From Candidatus Devosia phytovorans (GTDB taxonomy: Bacteria; Pseudomonadota; Alphaproteobacteria; Rhizobiales; Devosiaceae), in NCBI GenBank assembly GCA_029202405.1, contig CP119312.1:1059001-1123000 (forward strand): a DNA stretch of 64,000 bases, given 5' to 3'. Within the stretch, counting starts at the first letter, position 1; every line of letters begins with the position of its first letter. The translations under genes and the position numbers were made by a program. Shown piece by piece: positions 51,156 through 60,329 of the stretch. The notes beneath the pieces are model-generated. The model made no database searches. It was not told the DNA's origin and worked only from the letters and a program-made list of their open reading frames with translations.

Positions 51156-52586
51156 TCAGCCGCCGTGATTGATCATGACGTGCCGTACGGCGGTATAGTC
51201 TTCCAGCGCGTAGGAAGACATGTCCTTGCCGTAGCCGGATTGTTTCAGTCCGCCATGCGGCATTTCATTGACCAGCATGAAGTGGGTATTGATCCAGGTG
51301 CAGCCATAGCGCAGGCGCGCAGCGGTCTGCATGGCCTTGCTGACATCGCGGGTCCAGACCGACGAGGCGAGGCCATAGTCGCTGTCATTGGCCCAGGTGA
51401 TGGCGTCTTCCGGATCCTCGAAGCGGGTGATGGAGACAACGGGGCCGAACACCTCGCGGCGGACGATTTCGTCTTCCTGGGTGGCGCCGGCGATCACCGT
51501 CGGCTGGTAGAAATAGCCGCGCTCGCTGGCAAGCTTGCCGCCGGTGGTGATGTCGATGTGCGGCAGTTCGGCGGCGCGTTCGACAAAACTCGCCACCCGG
51601 TCGCGCTGGCGGCGGGAAATCAGCGGGCCGATCTCGTTGAGCGTGTCGTCGGGGTCGTTGAGCTTGATGGTGGACACAGCCGCGCTCAGGTCGGCGACGA
51701 GCTTGTCGTAGATCTTGTCGCCGGCATAGATGCGGCAGGCAGCGGTGCAGTCCTGGCCGGCATTGTAGAAGCCGAAGGCGCGCAGGCCTGTCACGACCGA
51801 TTCCAGATCCACGTCGTCATAGACAATGACCGGGGCCTTGCCGCCCAATTCCAGATGGGTGCGCTTGACCGATTTGGCGGCGGCCTGCAGCACTTTCTTG
51901 CCCGTTGCCACGTCGCCCGTGATGGAAATCATGTCGACGCCGGGGTGGTTGATCAGTGCATTGCCCACCGTATCGCCGCGCCCGAGCACGAGGTTGACCA
52001 CGCCTTCGGGCAGGATGTCGGCCATGGCCCGGATGAGCTTGAGCGCCGAGAGCGGCGTCTGTTCGGAGGGCTTGAAGACGACGGTGTTGCCGCCGGCAAT
52101 GGCGGGGGCCAGTTTCCAGGCCATCATCATCAGCGGATAGTTCCAGGGCGCGATCGAGCCGACGACGCCGATCGGATCGCGGCGGATCATCGAGGTGTGC
52201 CCGGGCAGGTATTCGCCGGAAATGGTGCCGGTCATCGAGCGGACAGCGCCTGCAAAAAAGCGGTAGCAATCGACGATGGCGGGGATTTCGTCGTTGATCA
52301 CGGCGTTGATCGGTTTGCCGCAATTAAGCGCCTCGAGGGCGGCGTAGGCCTCGGTATCCCGCTCGATGGCGTCGGCGATGCGCAGCAGATAGGCGGAGCG
52401 CTGACCGGGCGTGGTGCGCGACCAGTTGGTGAAGGCCTTTTTGGCTGCCGAGACGGCCGCATCGATCTGGTTGAGCGAGGCCTCGGGGAGCTTGAGGATT
52501 TCCGCGCCGGTCTTGGGATTGAGGACGATTTCTTCGGTTTCGGTGCCCGCTTCGAAGGCCGAGCCGATCAGCATCTGGGTGTCCAA
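51156..52586 (-). CDS. patD: Aminobutyraldehyde dehydrogenase (PatD/YdcW-like)
   Basis: This 476-residue NAD-dependent aldehyde dehydrogenase would oxidise 4-aminobutanal, from putrescine, to GABA. It has the catalytic cysteine in FYNAGQDCTAACRIYAG, the glutamate in THLELGGKAPV and the nucleotide site SITGDVATGKKVLQ, with EVFGPVVSI near the end. GQDCTA, rather than the GQIC found in many family members, is typical of the PatD/YdcW group. It is the last gene of the LysR-linked putrescine-type operon, as in ydcSTUVW. Confidence 0.92.
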   Translation of the reverse strand: MDTQMLIGSAFEAGTETEEIVLNPKTGAEILKLPEASLNQIDAAVSAAKKAFTNWSRTTPGQRSAYLLRIADAIERDTEAYAALEALNCGKPINAVINDEIPAIVDCYRFFAGAVRSMTGTISGEYLPGHTSMIRRDPIGVVGSIAPWNYPLMMMAWKLAPAIAGGNTVVFKPSEQTPLSALKLIRAMADILPEGVVNLVLGRGDTVGNALINHPGVDMISITGDVATGKKVLQAAAKSVKRTHLELGGKAPVIVYDDVDLESVVTGLRAFGFYNAGQDCTAACRIYAGDKIYDKLVADLSAAVSTIKLNDPDDTLNEIGPLISRRQRDRVASFVERAAELPHIDITTGGKLASERGYFYQPTVIAGATQEDEIVRREVFGPVVSITRFEDPEDAITWANDSDYGLASSVWTRDVSKAMQTAARLRYGCTWINTHFMLVNEMPHGGLKQSGYGKDMSSYALEDYTAVRHVMINHGG

Positions 52587-52600
52587 GAAAATCCTCCTCG

Positions 52601-53413
52601 TTATTTGCCGCTGCCGGCGATCTGGTCGCCGTCGCGGGTCAGGTAAAAGGCCAAGAGAATGGGAATTGTGGTCACCAGCACGACGATCAGGGCCACGACA
52701 TTGGTCACGGGACGCTGGCGCGGCCGCACCAGTTCTTCGAGCATCCAGAGCGGCAGGGTTTGTTGTTGGCCGGCGGTGAAGGTGGTGACGATGACTTCGT
52801 CAAAGCTCAGCGCAAAGGCCAGCATGCCGCCGGCCAGGAGCGCCGTGCCGATATTGGGCAGGATGACGTGGCGGAAGGTCTGAAACTGGTCGGCGCCGAG
52901 ATCCATGGACGCCTCGATCAGCGAGCCGGAAGTGCGGCGGAAGCGGGCGACGGCATTGTTGTAGACGGTCACGACGCAGAAGGTCGCGTGGCCGACGACG
53001 ATGGTCCAGAAGGAAAAGGGAATGTCGGTCATGCCGAAGGCCGAGCGTAGGGCAATGCCGGTGATGATGCCGGGCAGGGCGATGGGCAGGATGACGAGCA
53101 GCGAGATGACCTCGCGGCCGAAGAACCGGCTGCCCGAGACTGCGGCAGCGCAGAGCGTGCCCAGGATCAGGGCGATGATGGTCGAGATGGTGGCGACCTG
53201 AACCGAGAGGGTCAGTGCCTGCCAGACGTCGGCCCGCCCCCAGGTAACGCCGAACCATTGCAGCGTGAAGCCCGGTGGCGGCCATTGGTAGGTCCGCTCC
53301 TCGGTGGTGAAGGCATAGACGAAGATCAGCAGCAGCGGCGCGATCATGAAGACGAGGCCGGCGCCGGCGGCAAGCTTGAGGGCGAGGGGCGCGCGGGGCG
53401 CGTCAGAGCGCAT
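52601..53413 (-). CDS. Polyamine-type ABC transporter permease (PotC/YdcV)
   Basis: This 270-residue inner-membrane protein has six helices and an EAA-type loop (LIEASMDLGADQFQTFRHVI). PALPLWMLEEL-like LPLWMLEELVRPRQRPV marks the PotC/YdcV subgroup. ATG 53413 overlaps the end of the partner permease by 11 bases. An ORF start further up at 53524 lies inside that gene and is rejected. Confidence 0.92.
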   Translation of the reverse strand: MRSDAPRAPLALKLAAGAGLVFMIAPLLLIFVYAFTTEERTYQWPPPGFTLQWFGVTWGRADVWQALTLSVQVATISTIIALILGTLCAAAVSGSRFFGREVISLLVILPIALPGIITGIALRSAFGMTDIPFSFWTIVVGHATFCVVTVYNNAVARFRRTSGSLIEASMDLGADQFQTFRHVILPNIGTALLAGGMLAFALSFDEVIVTTFTAGQQQTLPLWMLEELVRPRQRPVTNVVALIVVLVTTIPILLAFYLTRDGDQIAGSGK

Positions 53414-54353
53414 CGAAAGCCCCCTTGCGCTGGGCCATCCAGAGATAGAGACCCATGATGACGATGGGCACGATCGAGAAGGCGGCGGCCAGCGGAATAT
53501 TGCCGGCTGTTCCCTGGTGAGCATAGACCGCCTGGCCGATGAACAGGCGGGAGGAGCCGACGATCTGGGGAATGATATAGTCGCCCAGGGTCAGCGAGAA
53601 GGTGAAGATCGAGCCGGCGATGATGCCGGGCAGAGCGAGCGGGAAGATGACGTGGCGAAAGGTCTGCCAGGGCGTGCCGCCGAGATCGGAGGAGGCGTCG
53701 GTGAGATTGACCGGGACGCGCTCCAGTGCTGCCTGTGTCGGCAGGATCATATAGGGCATCCAGACGTAGACGAAGACGAGGAAGGTGCCGGTATAGCTGA
53801 TCGACAGTGATCCACCGCCAACGACCGGCAGGCCGAGATAGGCTTCCAACACGCCGGTCAGGTGCAACTGGGCGAAGATCCAGTTGAGAATGCCTTCCTT
53901 GGCGAGGATCAGTTTCCAGGCGTAGATCTTGACCAGGTAGCTCGACCACAGCGGCAGCATGACCGCCAGGTAGAACATGGCCTTCCATTTTCCGCGCACA
54001 TAGCGCGCCGCCATATAGGCGATGGGGAAGGCGATGATGGCGGAGGCCATGGTCACCGTCATAGCCATCAAGACGGTGCGGACTATGATATCGAGATTGG
54101 CCGGGCGGAACAGCTCGCCATAGGTTTTGAGGGTCAGCACATCGTAGTCGACCATGCCGGAAAATTCGTCGATGGCGTAAAAGCTCTGCAGCAGCAGAGC
54201 CAGCAGTGAGCCGACATAGATGACGCCCAGCCACAGCAGCGGCGGCACCAGCAGCAGGAAGATCAGCAGATTGGGCCGACGCCAGAACAGGTCGGACAGG
54301 CCGGTCAGCAGGCCGCGGCGATGATGGAGGAAGGCGCCATCGCTTGTCGTCAT
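53403..54353 (-). CDS. Polyamine-type ABC transporter permease (PotB/YdcU)
   Basis: This 316-residue protein has six membrane helices. The EAA loop reads LTDASSDLGGTPWQTFRHVI and the C-terminal GDYIIPQIVGSSRLFIGQAV is typical of PotB. It overlaps the ATPase gene by four bases (ATGA) and the YdcV-like gene by 11. Confidence 0.92.
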   Translation of the reverse strand: MTTSDGAFLHHRRGLLTGLSDLFWRRPNLLIFLLLVPPLLWLGVIYVGSLLALLLQSFYAIDEFSGMVDYDVLTLKTYGELFRPANLDIIVRTVLMAMTVTMASAIIAFPIAYMAARYVRGKWKAMFYLAVMLPLWSSYLVKIYAWKLILAKEGILNWIFAQLHLTGVLEAYLGLPVVGGGSLSISYTGTFLVFVYVWMPYMILPTQAALERVPVNLTDASSDLGGTPWQTFRHVIFPLALPGIIAGSIFTFSLTLGDYIIPQIVGSSRLFIGQAVYAHQGTAGNIPLAAAFSIVPIVIMGLYLWMAQRKGAFDAL

Positions 54354-55354
54354 GGCGTATCGTCCATGCGATGCAGCGCGCCTGGGTCGAAGCCAACCGT
54401 CACCGCAGCACCCTCCTGGGGTACGGCGGGGCCGGACGGGACGATGGCATGGAGGCGCTGGCCGCTCAGGTCGATAGCAACGCGGGTGGTGGCGCCGAGG
54501 TAGCTGCGCGACAGCACGGTACCTGTCAGTCCGGCTGACCCAGATCCTGCCGTGAGGGTCACGGCCTCGGGGCGGAGGCTGGCCCAGTTCGCCATGCCTG
54601 TGGTGCGCGCCACGAAATCAGGCGGCAGCACGTTGGACGACCCGACGAAATCGGCAACGAAACGCGAGGCAGGACGCAGGTAGATGTCCTCGGGCGTGCC
54701 CACCTGCATGACCCTGCCCAGGTTGAACACCGCGATCCGGTCGGCCATCGACATGGCTTCACCCTGGTCGTGGGTGACAAAGATGAAGGTGATGCCCAGT
54801 CGCTTCTGCAGGGCCTTGAGTTCCTCCTGCATCTGTTCGCGCAGCTTGAGGTCGAGTGCTCCGAGCGGTTCGTCGAGCAGCAGGACCTTGGGCTGGTTGA
54901 CCAGTGCACGGGCCAGGGCAACGCGCTGGCGCTGGCCGCCGGAGAGTTGGCCGGGCCGCCGCATGCCGTAGCCGGCGAGCTTGACCATCTCGAGCGCAGC
55001 CTCAGCCTGTTGGTAGCGTTCGGCGCGCGGCACTTTGCGCAGCATCAGCGAATAGGCGACGTTGTCGATGACGTTGAGATGAGGGAAGAGCGCGTAGTCC
55101 TGGAAGACCGTGTTCACATTGCGCTTGTAGGGCGGCACGCCTTCGGCGCGCTGGCCGAAGATCGACAGTTCGCCTGAACTTGGCTGTTCGAAGCCGGCGA
55201 TGACGCGCAGGCAGGTGGTCTTGCCCGAGCCGGAAGGGCCCAGCATGGCGAAGAACTCGCCTTCGGCGATATCGAGGTCTATGGCGTCGAGTGCCAGGAC
55301 GTCGCCGAAGCGGCGGGTAATCTGGCGGAGTGAAACTGCCGTCACCGAATGCAC
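54350..55354 (-). CDS. Polyamine-type ABC transporter ATP-binding protein (PotA/YdcT)
   Basis: This 334-residue ATPase has MLGPSGSGKTTCLRVIAG, LSGGQRQRVALARALV and LLLDEPLGALDLKLRE, with a C-terminal OB-fold (LRPEAVTLTAG). I take GTG 55354 (GAGG upstream); GTG 55345 with AGGTG is close behind. An upstream TTG at 55402 is rejected because the extension codes through a hairpin. Confidence 0.92.
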   Translation of the reverse strand: MHSVTAVSLRQITRRFGDVLALDAIDLDIAEGEFFAMLGPSGSGKTTCLRVIAGFEQPSSGELSIFGQRAEGVPPYKRNVNTVFQDYALFPHLNVIDNVAYSLMLRKVPRAERYQQAEAALEMVKLAGYGMRRPGQLSGGQRQRVALARALVNQPKVLLLDEPLGALDLKLREQMQEELKALQKRLGITFIFVTHDQGEAMSMADRIAVFNLGRVMQVGTPEDIYLRPASRFVADFVGSSNVLPPDFVARTTGMANWASLRPEAVTLTAGSGSAGLTGTVLSRSYLGATTRVAIDLSGQRLHAIVPSGPAVPQEGAAVTVGFDPGALHRMDDTP

Positions 55355-55377
55355 CTGACTGGTAACCTCAAGGGAAC

Positions 55378-55400
55378 GGGTGAGGCGCGCCGCCTCACCC
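55378..55400 (-). promoter_or_regulatory. Hairpin between binding-protein gene and ATPase gene
   Basis: GGGTGAGGC-GGCGC-GCCTCACCC (minus strand) is a perfect 9-bp stem, 18 bases after the substrate-binding protein stop. No T-run follows, so it looks like a message-protecting or partial terminator element, as at ugpB. Confidence 0.65.
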
Positions 55401-55417
55401 AAGTTTTCGGCTACGGG

Positions 55418-56575
55418 TCAGCGCCCGCCGATGACCCCGACATAGTCGGATACCCAGCGATAATAGGGCACGCATTCGCCGGTCGAACATTGGGTCGTCG
55501 GGGTGCGCCAGAACTTGATCTTGTCGAAGTTCTCATAGCCATTGGTGGCGCAGCCGGTGTCGCCGAGCAGGGCATTTCCCGTGCAGGCGGCCGGAACCGA
55601 CGGCACGGTGCCGAACCAGGCCGACACGTCGCCCTGGACCTTTTCGGACAGGGAATGCTCCATCCACATATAGGCGCAGTTGGGATGGGGGCTGTCGACA
55701 TGCAGCATGGTGGTATCGGCCCAGCCAGTGATGCCCTCTTCGGGGAAGGTTGATTCCACCGGCGCGCCACCAGCCTTCAGCACGTTGACCATGAAGGGCC
55801 AGGAGCTAGAGGCCACGACGCCTTCATTGGTGAAATCGTCCATCTGGATGAAGGCGTCGTGCCAGTAGCGGCCGACCAAGGTGCGCTGCACGCGCAGCAG
55901 GTCGAGGGCGGCCTTGTACTGGTCTTCGTTGAGCTCATAGGGGTCGGTGATGCCGAGGTCCGGATTGTGCGCCATCAGGTAAAGTGCGGCGTCGGCGACG
56001 TAGATCGGGCCGTCATAGGCCTGGACGCGGCCGGCATTGCTTTTGCCGTCGGGCAGGGTGGTCTCTTCGAAGACGACGTTCCAGCTGGTGGGCGGCGTGT
56101 CGCCGAAGGCTTCGGTATTGTACATCAGCACATTGGCGCCCCAGACATAGGGCGTGCCGTAATGGGTGCCGTCCACCGTGTGCCAGGCGGCACTTTCAAT
56201 TCGCGGGTCGATGGTCGACCAGCTCGGGATCAGCGCGGTGTTGATGGGTTGCACGCGGTCGCCGGCGATGAGGCGCAGCGACGCGTCGCCGGAGGCCGTG
56301 ACCAGGTCGAAGCCGCCCTCGTTCATCAGCGCGACCATTTCGTCGGAGGTGGCTGCGGTCTTGACCGAGACCTGGCAACCGCTGGCTTCCTCGAAGCTGG
56401 TCACCCAGTCATAGGCGGGGTCGGTCTCGCCGCGTTCGATATAGCCGGCCCAAGCAACGATGCTGACCTGGCCCTCGCCATCGCCCAGTGCCTGGAGCAT
56501 TTCCTGCGCCGTCACCTGGCCCGTAAACAGCACCGCCATCGAGAGCGCGGTACTTGTCCTCAGTATCGATTTCAT
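55418..56575 (-). CDS. Polyamine-type ABC transporter substrate-binding protein (PotD/YdcS-like)
   Basis: This 385-residue periplasmic protein has a signal peptide ending VTAQ. The PotD-family body has VSIVAWAGYIERG, FDLVTASGDASLRLIAGDRV and YGTPYVWGANVLMYN. Four cysteines at the C-terminal half (CAYMW, CTGNALLG, CATNGYE and CSTGEC) could form two disulfides. It starts the operon, 162 bases from the LysR gene end. Ligand (putrescine, spermidine, GABA-like) is inferred from the aldehyde dehydrogenase. Confidence 0.92.
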   Translation of the reverse strand: MKSILRTSTALSMAVLFTGQVTAQEMLQALGDGEGQVSIVAWAGYIERGETDPAYDWVTSFEEASGCQVSVKTAATSDEMVALMNEGGFDLVTASGDASLRLIAGDRVQPINTALIPSWSTIDPRIESAAWHTVDGTHYGTPYVWGANVLMYNTEAFGDTPPTSWNVVFEETTLPDGKSNAGRVQAYDGPIYVADAALYLMAHNPDLGITDPYELNEDQYKAALDLLRVQRTLVGRYWHDAFIQMDDFTNEGVVASSSWPFMVNVLKAGGAPVESTFPEEGITGWADTTMLHVDSPHPNCAYMWMEHSLSEKVQGDVSAWFGTVPSVPAACTGNALLGDTGCATNGYENFDKIKFWRTPTTQCSTGECVPYYRWVSDYVGVIGGR

Positions 56576-56710
56576 CGAAGTCTCCCTGTTCCAGAACGTC
56601 TCCGACCGCCCTTTCGGGTGTGTCGCGCTCGGGAGCGGGCGCGGAGCGCAGAGCTCCCTTGGATGAAGCTTATGGCGCTGGTTAACTTTGGCAAATGCAT
56701 TGTTGAGAAT

Positions 56711-56745
56711 GGTCCTATCGGAAAAACCGATACCACCTCAGGACC
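56711..56745. promoter_or_regulatory. Nested inverted repeats, candidate LysR operator
   Basis: TATCGG-AAAAA-CCGATA (56716-56732) is enclosed by GGTCCT/AGGACC (56711-56716 and 56740-56745). The inner repeat has the T-N11-A-like symmetry of LysR-type sites and lies about 140 bases upstream of the binding-protein start. Confidence 0.5.
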
Positions 56746-57646
56746 GATTGCGAGCATGTTGTGCCTGGGCCATGGCGATGAAATCGCGGGCTGCCCGCGG
56801 CAGTTGCGATCCCTTGCGCCAGACCATGCCGACCTGGACCACCGGCAGGGACCCGGAAACGTCGCGGCTTTCGATGCGGTCGCCTTCCAGCGACCAGGGG
56901 CGATAAATCAGATCGGGTAGGATGGCGACGCCGGCACCGGTGGCAACGAGACTGCGCACCGCCTCGACGGAGCGGGTGCGGAAGGCAACGTGTGGCCGGG
57001 CACCAAGGGCCGAAAGCAGCTTTCCGGTATTTTCCTCCGTCTCGTCGACCGTCAGCATGATCAGCGGTTCCCTGACGATATCACCGATCTCGATGATGTC
57101 GGCGCCGGCGAGCCGATGGCCCAGCGGCAGCCACAGGCGATAGGGCGAGGTCTCGAAGATTTCGGCCTGCAGCGCCACCCGGTCACGCATGTTGGAAATG
57201 ACCATGACCGCAACGTCGAGCTCGCCGCCGATCAGCAGGTGTTCAAGATAGTCACCATTGTCCTCGATCGCCGTGACCTTGACCGATGGCTGGGCGCGGC
57301 GGTAGCGGGCGAGCAGGTCGGAGAGGATATAGCCGGCCACCAAGGAGGTGACGCCGAGCTGCAAGGTGCCGCCGCTGGCTTGGTCGCTTTCTCCGAAACT
57401 GCGGCGGGCATCGGAGACGCTGCCCAGGATACGGGCTGCATGGCGGTAGAACTGGTGGCCGCGATTGGTAATGAACAGGCCCCGCCGATGCCGCTCGAAC
57501 AGCACTACGCCCAAGTCATCCTCGAGGTCCTTGATGGCGTCGGTTACTGCCGATTGGGAGACGGAGATTGTATGGGCTGCGCCCGAGACGGTGCCGGCCT
57601 CGCAGACCGCCACGAAATACTGGAGTTGACGCAGGGTGAAGGCCAA
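56738..57646 (-). CDS. LysR family transcriptional regulator
   Basis: This 302-residue regulator has the N-terminal winged helix (FTLRQLQYFVAVCEAGTVSG and SQSAVTDAIKDLEDDLGVVLF) and a periplasmic-binding-like effector domain. TTG 57646 gives the usual start just before the HTH, with GGGG upstream. It is upstream of and in the same direction as the polyamine-type operon and probably controls it. Confidence 0.92.
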   Translation of the reverse strand: MAFTLRQLQYFVAVCEAGTVSGAAHTISVSQSAVTDAIKDLEDDLGVVLFERHRRGLFITNRGHQFYRHAARILGSVSDARRSFGESDQASGGTLQLGVTSLVAGYILSDLLARYRRAQPSVKVTAIEDNGDYLEHLLIGGELDVAVMVISNMRDRVALQAEIFETSPYRLWLPLGHRLAGADIIEIGDIVREPLIMLTVDETEENTGKLLSALGARPHVAFRTRSVEAVRSLVATGAGVAILPDLIYRPWSLEGDRIESRDVSGSLPVVQVGMVWRKGSQLPRAARDFIAMAQAQHARNRS

Positions 57647-57880
57647 GCAGGTTGCCCCATGGAACCGAGGCTCCAACAATTGACCGCGCCGCTTGCCAAC
57701 GCAAGTGGGCGGCGCTGCTCGATGTGTGAGGGGTTTTGATGAAGCCTGTCACCCACCATCCTGCTGCCTGAAGAATGCTGGCTGGGTATGACGTCGAATT
57801 GACCAAGCGCGGCCAAGGGCTCCGGAACGCGCAATGGAGGCTTACGTTGGCCTGGGTAAACTCTGACGGAGACCCTTCCC

Positions 57881-58585
57881 ATGAACGTGCCGTATCACGC
57901 CCTGGCAATCGCCGCCGCCACGCTATTTTCAACATCGGCTTTTGCGCAGGACGCCGCATCGGGGCCGTTCTTCCTGCCGGAACTGCCCTATGCCTATGAT
58001 GCGCTCGAGCCTGTCATCGATGCGCAGACCATGGAACTGCACCTGACCAAGCATCAGCAGACCTTTGTCGATAATCTCAACAAGGCCGTTGCAGATGGCA
58101 CCATTCCCGAAACCGCAACCGTCGAGGAACTGGTGGCCACGGCGAGCAGCCAAGCCACCGCCGTGCGCAACAGTGCGGGCGGTCATTGGAACCACAGCTT
58201 CTTCTGGACCATCATGGCGCCTGAGGCCGAGCGTGGCGAGGCCAGCCCCGAGCTGACGGCAGCGATCGAGGCTGTCTATGGCTCGATGGATGAGTTCAAA
58301 GCCGCGTTCGAAAAGGCCGGTGCCGATCGTTTCGGCTCAGGCTGGGTCTGGTTGGTCGTCAATGATGCGGGCGAACTTGAAATCACGAGCACCGCGAACC
58401 AGGACAATCCGCTGATGGACGTCGCCGAGGTTCAAGGGCAGCCGTTGATTGGCAATGACGTCTGGGAACACGCCTACTACCTCTCCTACAACAACCGCCG
58501 CGCCGAATATCTTTCGACCTGGTGGGACGTCGTCAACTGGGACCAGGTTTCGGCCAATTACGAAGAGGCACTTGCCGGCCAGTAA
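57881..58585 (+). CDS. Exported superoxide dismutase (Fe/Mn family)
   Basis: This 234-residue enzyme turns superoxide into peroxide and oxygen. Metal ligands are visible: the histidine in LHLTKHQQTFVDNLN, that in GGHWNHSFFW, and the aspartate and histidine in NDVWEHAYYLSYNNRR. Unlike the cytoplasmic enzymes it has a signal peptide (to STSAFAQ), so it acts in the periplasm. The GGHWNHSFFW region does not settle iron versus manganese. It is monocistronic with a stem-loop downstream. Confidence 0.93.
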   Translation: MNVPYHALAIAAATLFSTSAFAQDAASGPFFLPELPYAYDALEPVIDAQTMELHLTKHQQTFVDNLNKAVADGTIPETATVEELVATASSQATAVRNSAGGHWNHSFFWTIMAPEAERGEASPELTAAIEAVYGSMDEFKAAFEKAGADRFGSGWVWLVVNDAGELEITSTANQDNPLMDVAEVQGQPLIGNDVWEHAYYLSYNNRRAEYLSTWWDVVNWDQVSANYEEALAGQ

Positions 58586-58601
58586 CGGCACCAGAAACAA
58601 G

Positions 58602-58634
58602 AAGGCCCCGGCTGCTAAAAAGCGCCAGGGCCTT
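58602..58634 (+). terminator. Stem-loop after the superoxide dismutase gene
   Basis: AAGGCCC and GGGCCTT form a 7-bp stem around GGC...GCC inner pairs, followed by TGTT. Possible terminator; the T-run is short. Confidence 0.5.
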
Positions 58635-58766
58635 TGTTCGCCGTTGCTGCGTGGAGGGAGATCGCGCAGCGGCCTGCCTGCTAGATGGGTGCATTCGCGT
58701 AAAGCGCAAGGCGCTGTTTCATCACGGGATCCGGATGCGTCCTTGCTGGCGCTTTGGCGAACCAGT

Positions 58767-59159
58767 TCACTCCTCTTCGTCGTCCTCGACGTCGGTCAGA
58801 TAGACGGAAATCTCGATATCGATGCCATGGCCGGCGATGGCCGCGGCGACATGGGCGGGCAGGCGGGCCGACATGGCTTCGCCATGCTCGGGATAGTCGA
58901 AGGCGATGTCGAGCACGGCCTTGCCGATGCGGCGATCTTCCAGCATGGCGGCAATGGTCGCGCCAGAGCGATCGGCCAGTTCGAGCAGCGAGCGAACGGC
59001 ATTGCTGGCCGGGAGGTCTACCTGGGCATAAAAGCTGGCCTCGGCATCCTCGGGCTCATAGCGGACCGTCAGCTGCTTGAGGGCGACATCGAGTTCCTTT
59101 TGAGAAACGGTGACGCCCGAGAGACGCAGCGCAATGGCGAAGGGAGCAAACAGGCTCAT
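58767..59159 (-). CDS. Conserved-looking protein of unknown function coupled to rlmB
   Basis: This 130-residue soluble protein has SLFAPFAIALRLSGVTVSQ at the start, a helical middle (ASNAVRSLLELADRSGATIA) and an acidic tail (DVEDDEEE). It starts in a TGATG overlap with the rlmB stop, so it is translated with it. I recognise no family. A role connected to RNA methylation is not supported by sequence. Confidence 0.65.
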   Translation of the reverse strand: MSLFAPFAIALRLSGVTVSQKELDVALKQLTVRYEPEDAEASFYAQVDLPASNAVRSLLELADRSGATIAAMLEDRRIGKAVLDIAFDYPEHGEAMSARLPAHVAAAIAGHGIDIEISVYLTDVEDDEEE

Positions 59160-59911
59160 CAGGACCGCCCGGCGGTGGCCGCGAAGAGGGCAATGGCGGC
59201 GGCATTGGAAACGTTGAGCGACTTGATAGGGCCGGGCATGTCGAGCTTGACCATTTCATCGCAGAGTTCGCGGGTGCGCTGGCGCAAGCCCTTGCCCTCG
59301 GCGCCCATGACAATCGCCAGTGGCTGATCGCCCGAGCGCGGCTTGAGCTGATGTTCTGATTCAGAATCAAATCCCAGCACCAACATGCCGCGATCCTTGA
59401 GCTTTTGCAGCGCATCGCCGAGGTTGCGGACCTCGATCATCGGGACGAGATCGAGTGCGCCCGAAGCGGACTTTGCCATGGTGCCGGTTTCGCGTGGGGA
59501 ATGGCGCGCCGTGGTGATGACGGCATCGGCACCGAAGGCGCAGGCGGTGCGCAGAATGGCTCCGACATTGTGCGGGTCGGTGATCTGGTCGAGCACGACC
59601 ACCAGCTTGAGCGGCTTAATGTCGTCGAGGCCGAAACGGCTGACCGGATCGACTTCAAGCGCGGCACCCTGGTGCACAGCCTCGTCGCCGAGCAGGCGGT
59701 CGAGTTCCTTGGGAGTGGTCTCCTTGACGGTGACCTTGCCGATCTCGCCGGTTTCCTTGAGGCGCATCAGGGCGTTTGGCGTGACCAGCAGCACTTTCTT
59801 GATGCGGTTCTTGTTGTCCAGGGCAGCGCGCACTGTGTGCAGGCCGTAGAGATAGACCGGACCGGTATCGGGATCATATTTGGGCTTGGGCGGAAATTTG
59901 TTGAAGCTCAT
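59159..59911 (-). CDS. rlmB: 23S rRNA (guanosine-2251-2'-O)-methyltransferase RlmB
   Basis: RlmB methylates a guanosine of the P-loop of 23S rRNA. The 250-residue SPOUT enzyme has an N-terminal substrate-binding domain (YLYGLHTVRAALD) and the knot motifs VVVLDQITDPHNVGAILRTA, AIVMGAEGKGLRQRT and GPIKSLNVSNAAAIALF. In related genomes tRNA-Tyr often lies next to rlmB, relevant to the tRNA fragment at 60330. Confidence 0.95.
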   Translation of the reverse strand: MSFNKFPPKPKYDPDTGPVYLYGLHTVRAALDNKNRIKKVLLVTPNALMRLKETGEIGKVTVKETTPKELDRLLGDEAVHQGAALEVDPVSRFGLDDIKPLKLVVVLDQITDPHNVGAILRTACAFGADAVITTARHSPRETGTMAKSASGALDLVPMIEVRNLGDALQKLKDRGMLVLGFDSESEHQLKPRSGDQPLAIVMGAEGKGLRQRTRELCDEMVKLDMPGPIKSLNVSNAAAIALFAATAGRS

Positions 59912-60053
59912 GGCGCAGCCGTATCGCCTTTGCCGAAAGGCGGCAAGCGGCTCGCCGTCTCGACTACAGCAAGATTTCGCTAACCAGCCTGGAAATGGAT
60001 AGGGAACACTACGTAGATGCAGCCGTTGCGGGGCAACCTGACGGGAGGGGCGA

Positions 60054-60311
60054 TTGACGCAGCAATATGATCTTGATGACCGCCTGCGTCAGTCCGCCCG
60101 TAAGTTGCGCGAATGGAACTGGCTGGCGGCAATTTCGACCCGGAGGGCCGAGGCGGTTGTCATCTTGCGGGACGAGGCGCGGTTCCTGATTCAGCTCGGT
60201 CTGCAGCATCCCACGGAGGCCAGGCGTATCGGCCGACTGATCGTGGCCTACCGGCGTCTAATCGAAGCCCTGGATCGAATGACGCAACCCGAAGGTGCCG
60301 ACGTCGCTTGA
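60054..60311 (+). CDS. Small protein of unknown function
   Basis: This 85-residue soluble, helical, arginine-rich protein (RQSARKLREWNWLAAISTRR and RRIGRLIVAYRRLIEALDR) starts at TTG 60054. GGGAGGGG ends three bases upstream, a tight spacing. No family is recognised. It is the last chromosomal-looking gene before the tRNA fragment. Confidence 0.5.
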   Translation: MTQQYDLDDRLRQSARKLREWNWLAAISTRRAEAVVILRDEARFLIQLGLQHPTEARRIGRLIVAYRRLIEALDRMTQPEGADVA

Positions 60312-60329
60312 AAATTGGGGGGAGGGCGA

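Noticed and set aside
51165..52646. 493-codon plus-strand frame
   Set aside because: Antisense to the aldehyde dehydrogenase, whose catalytic residues are all present.
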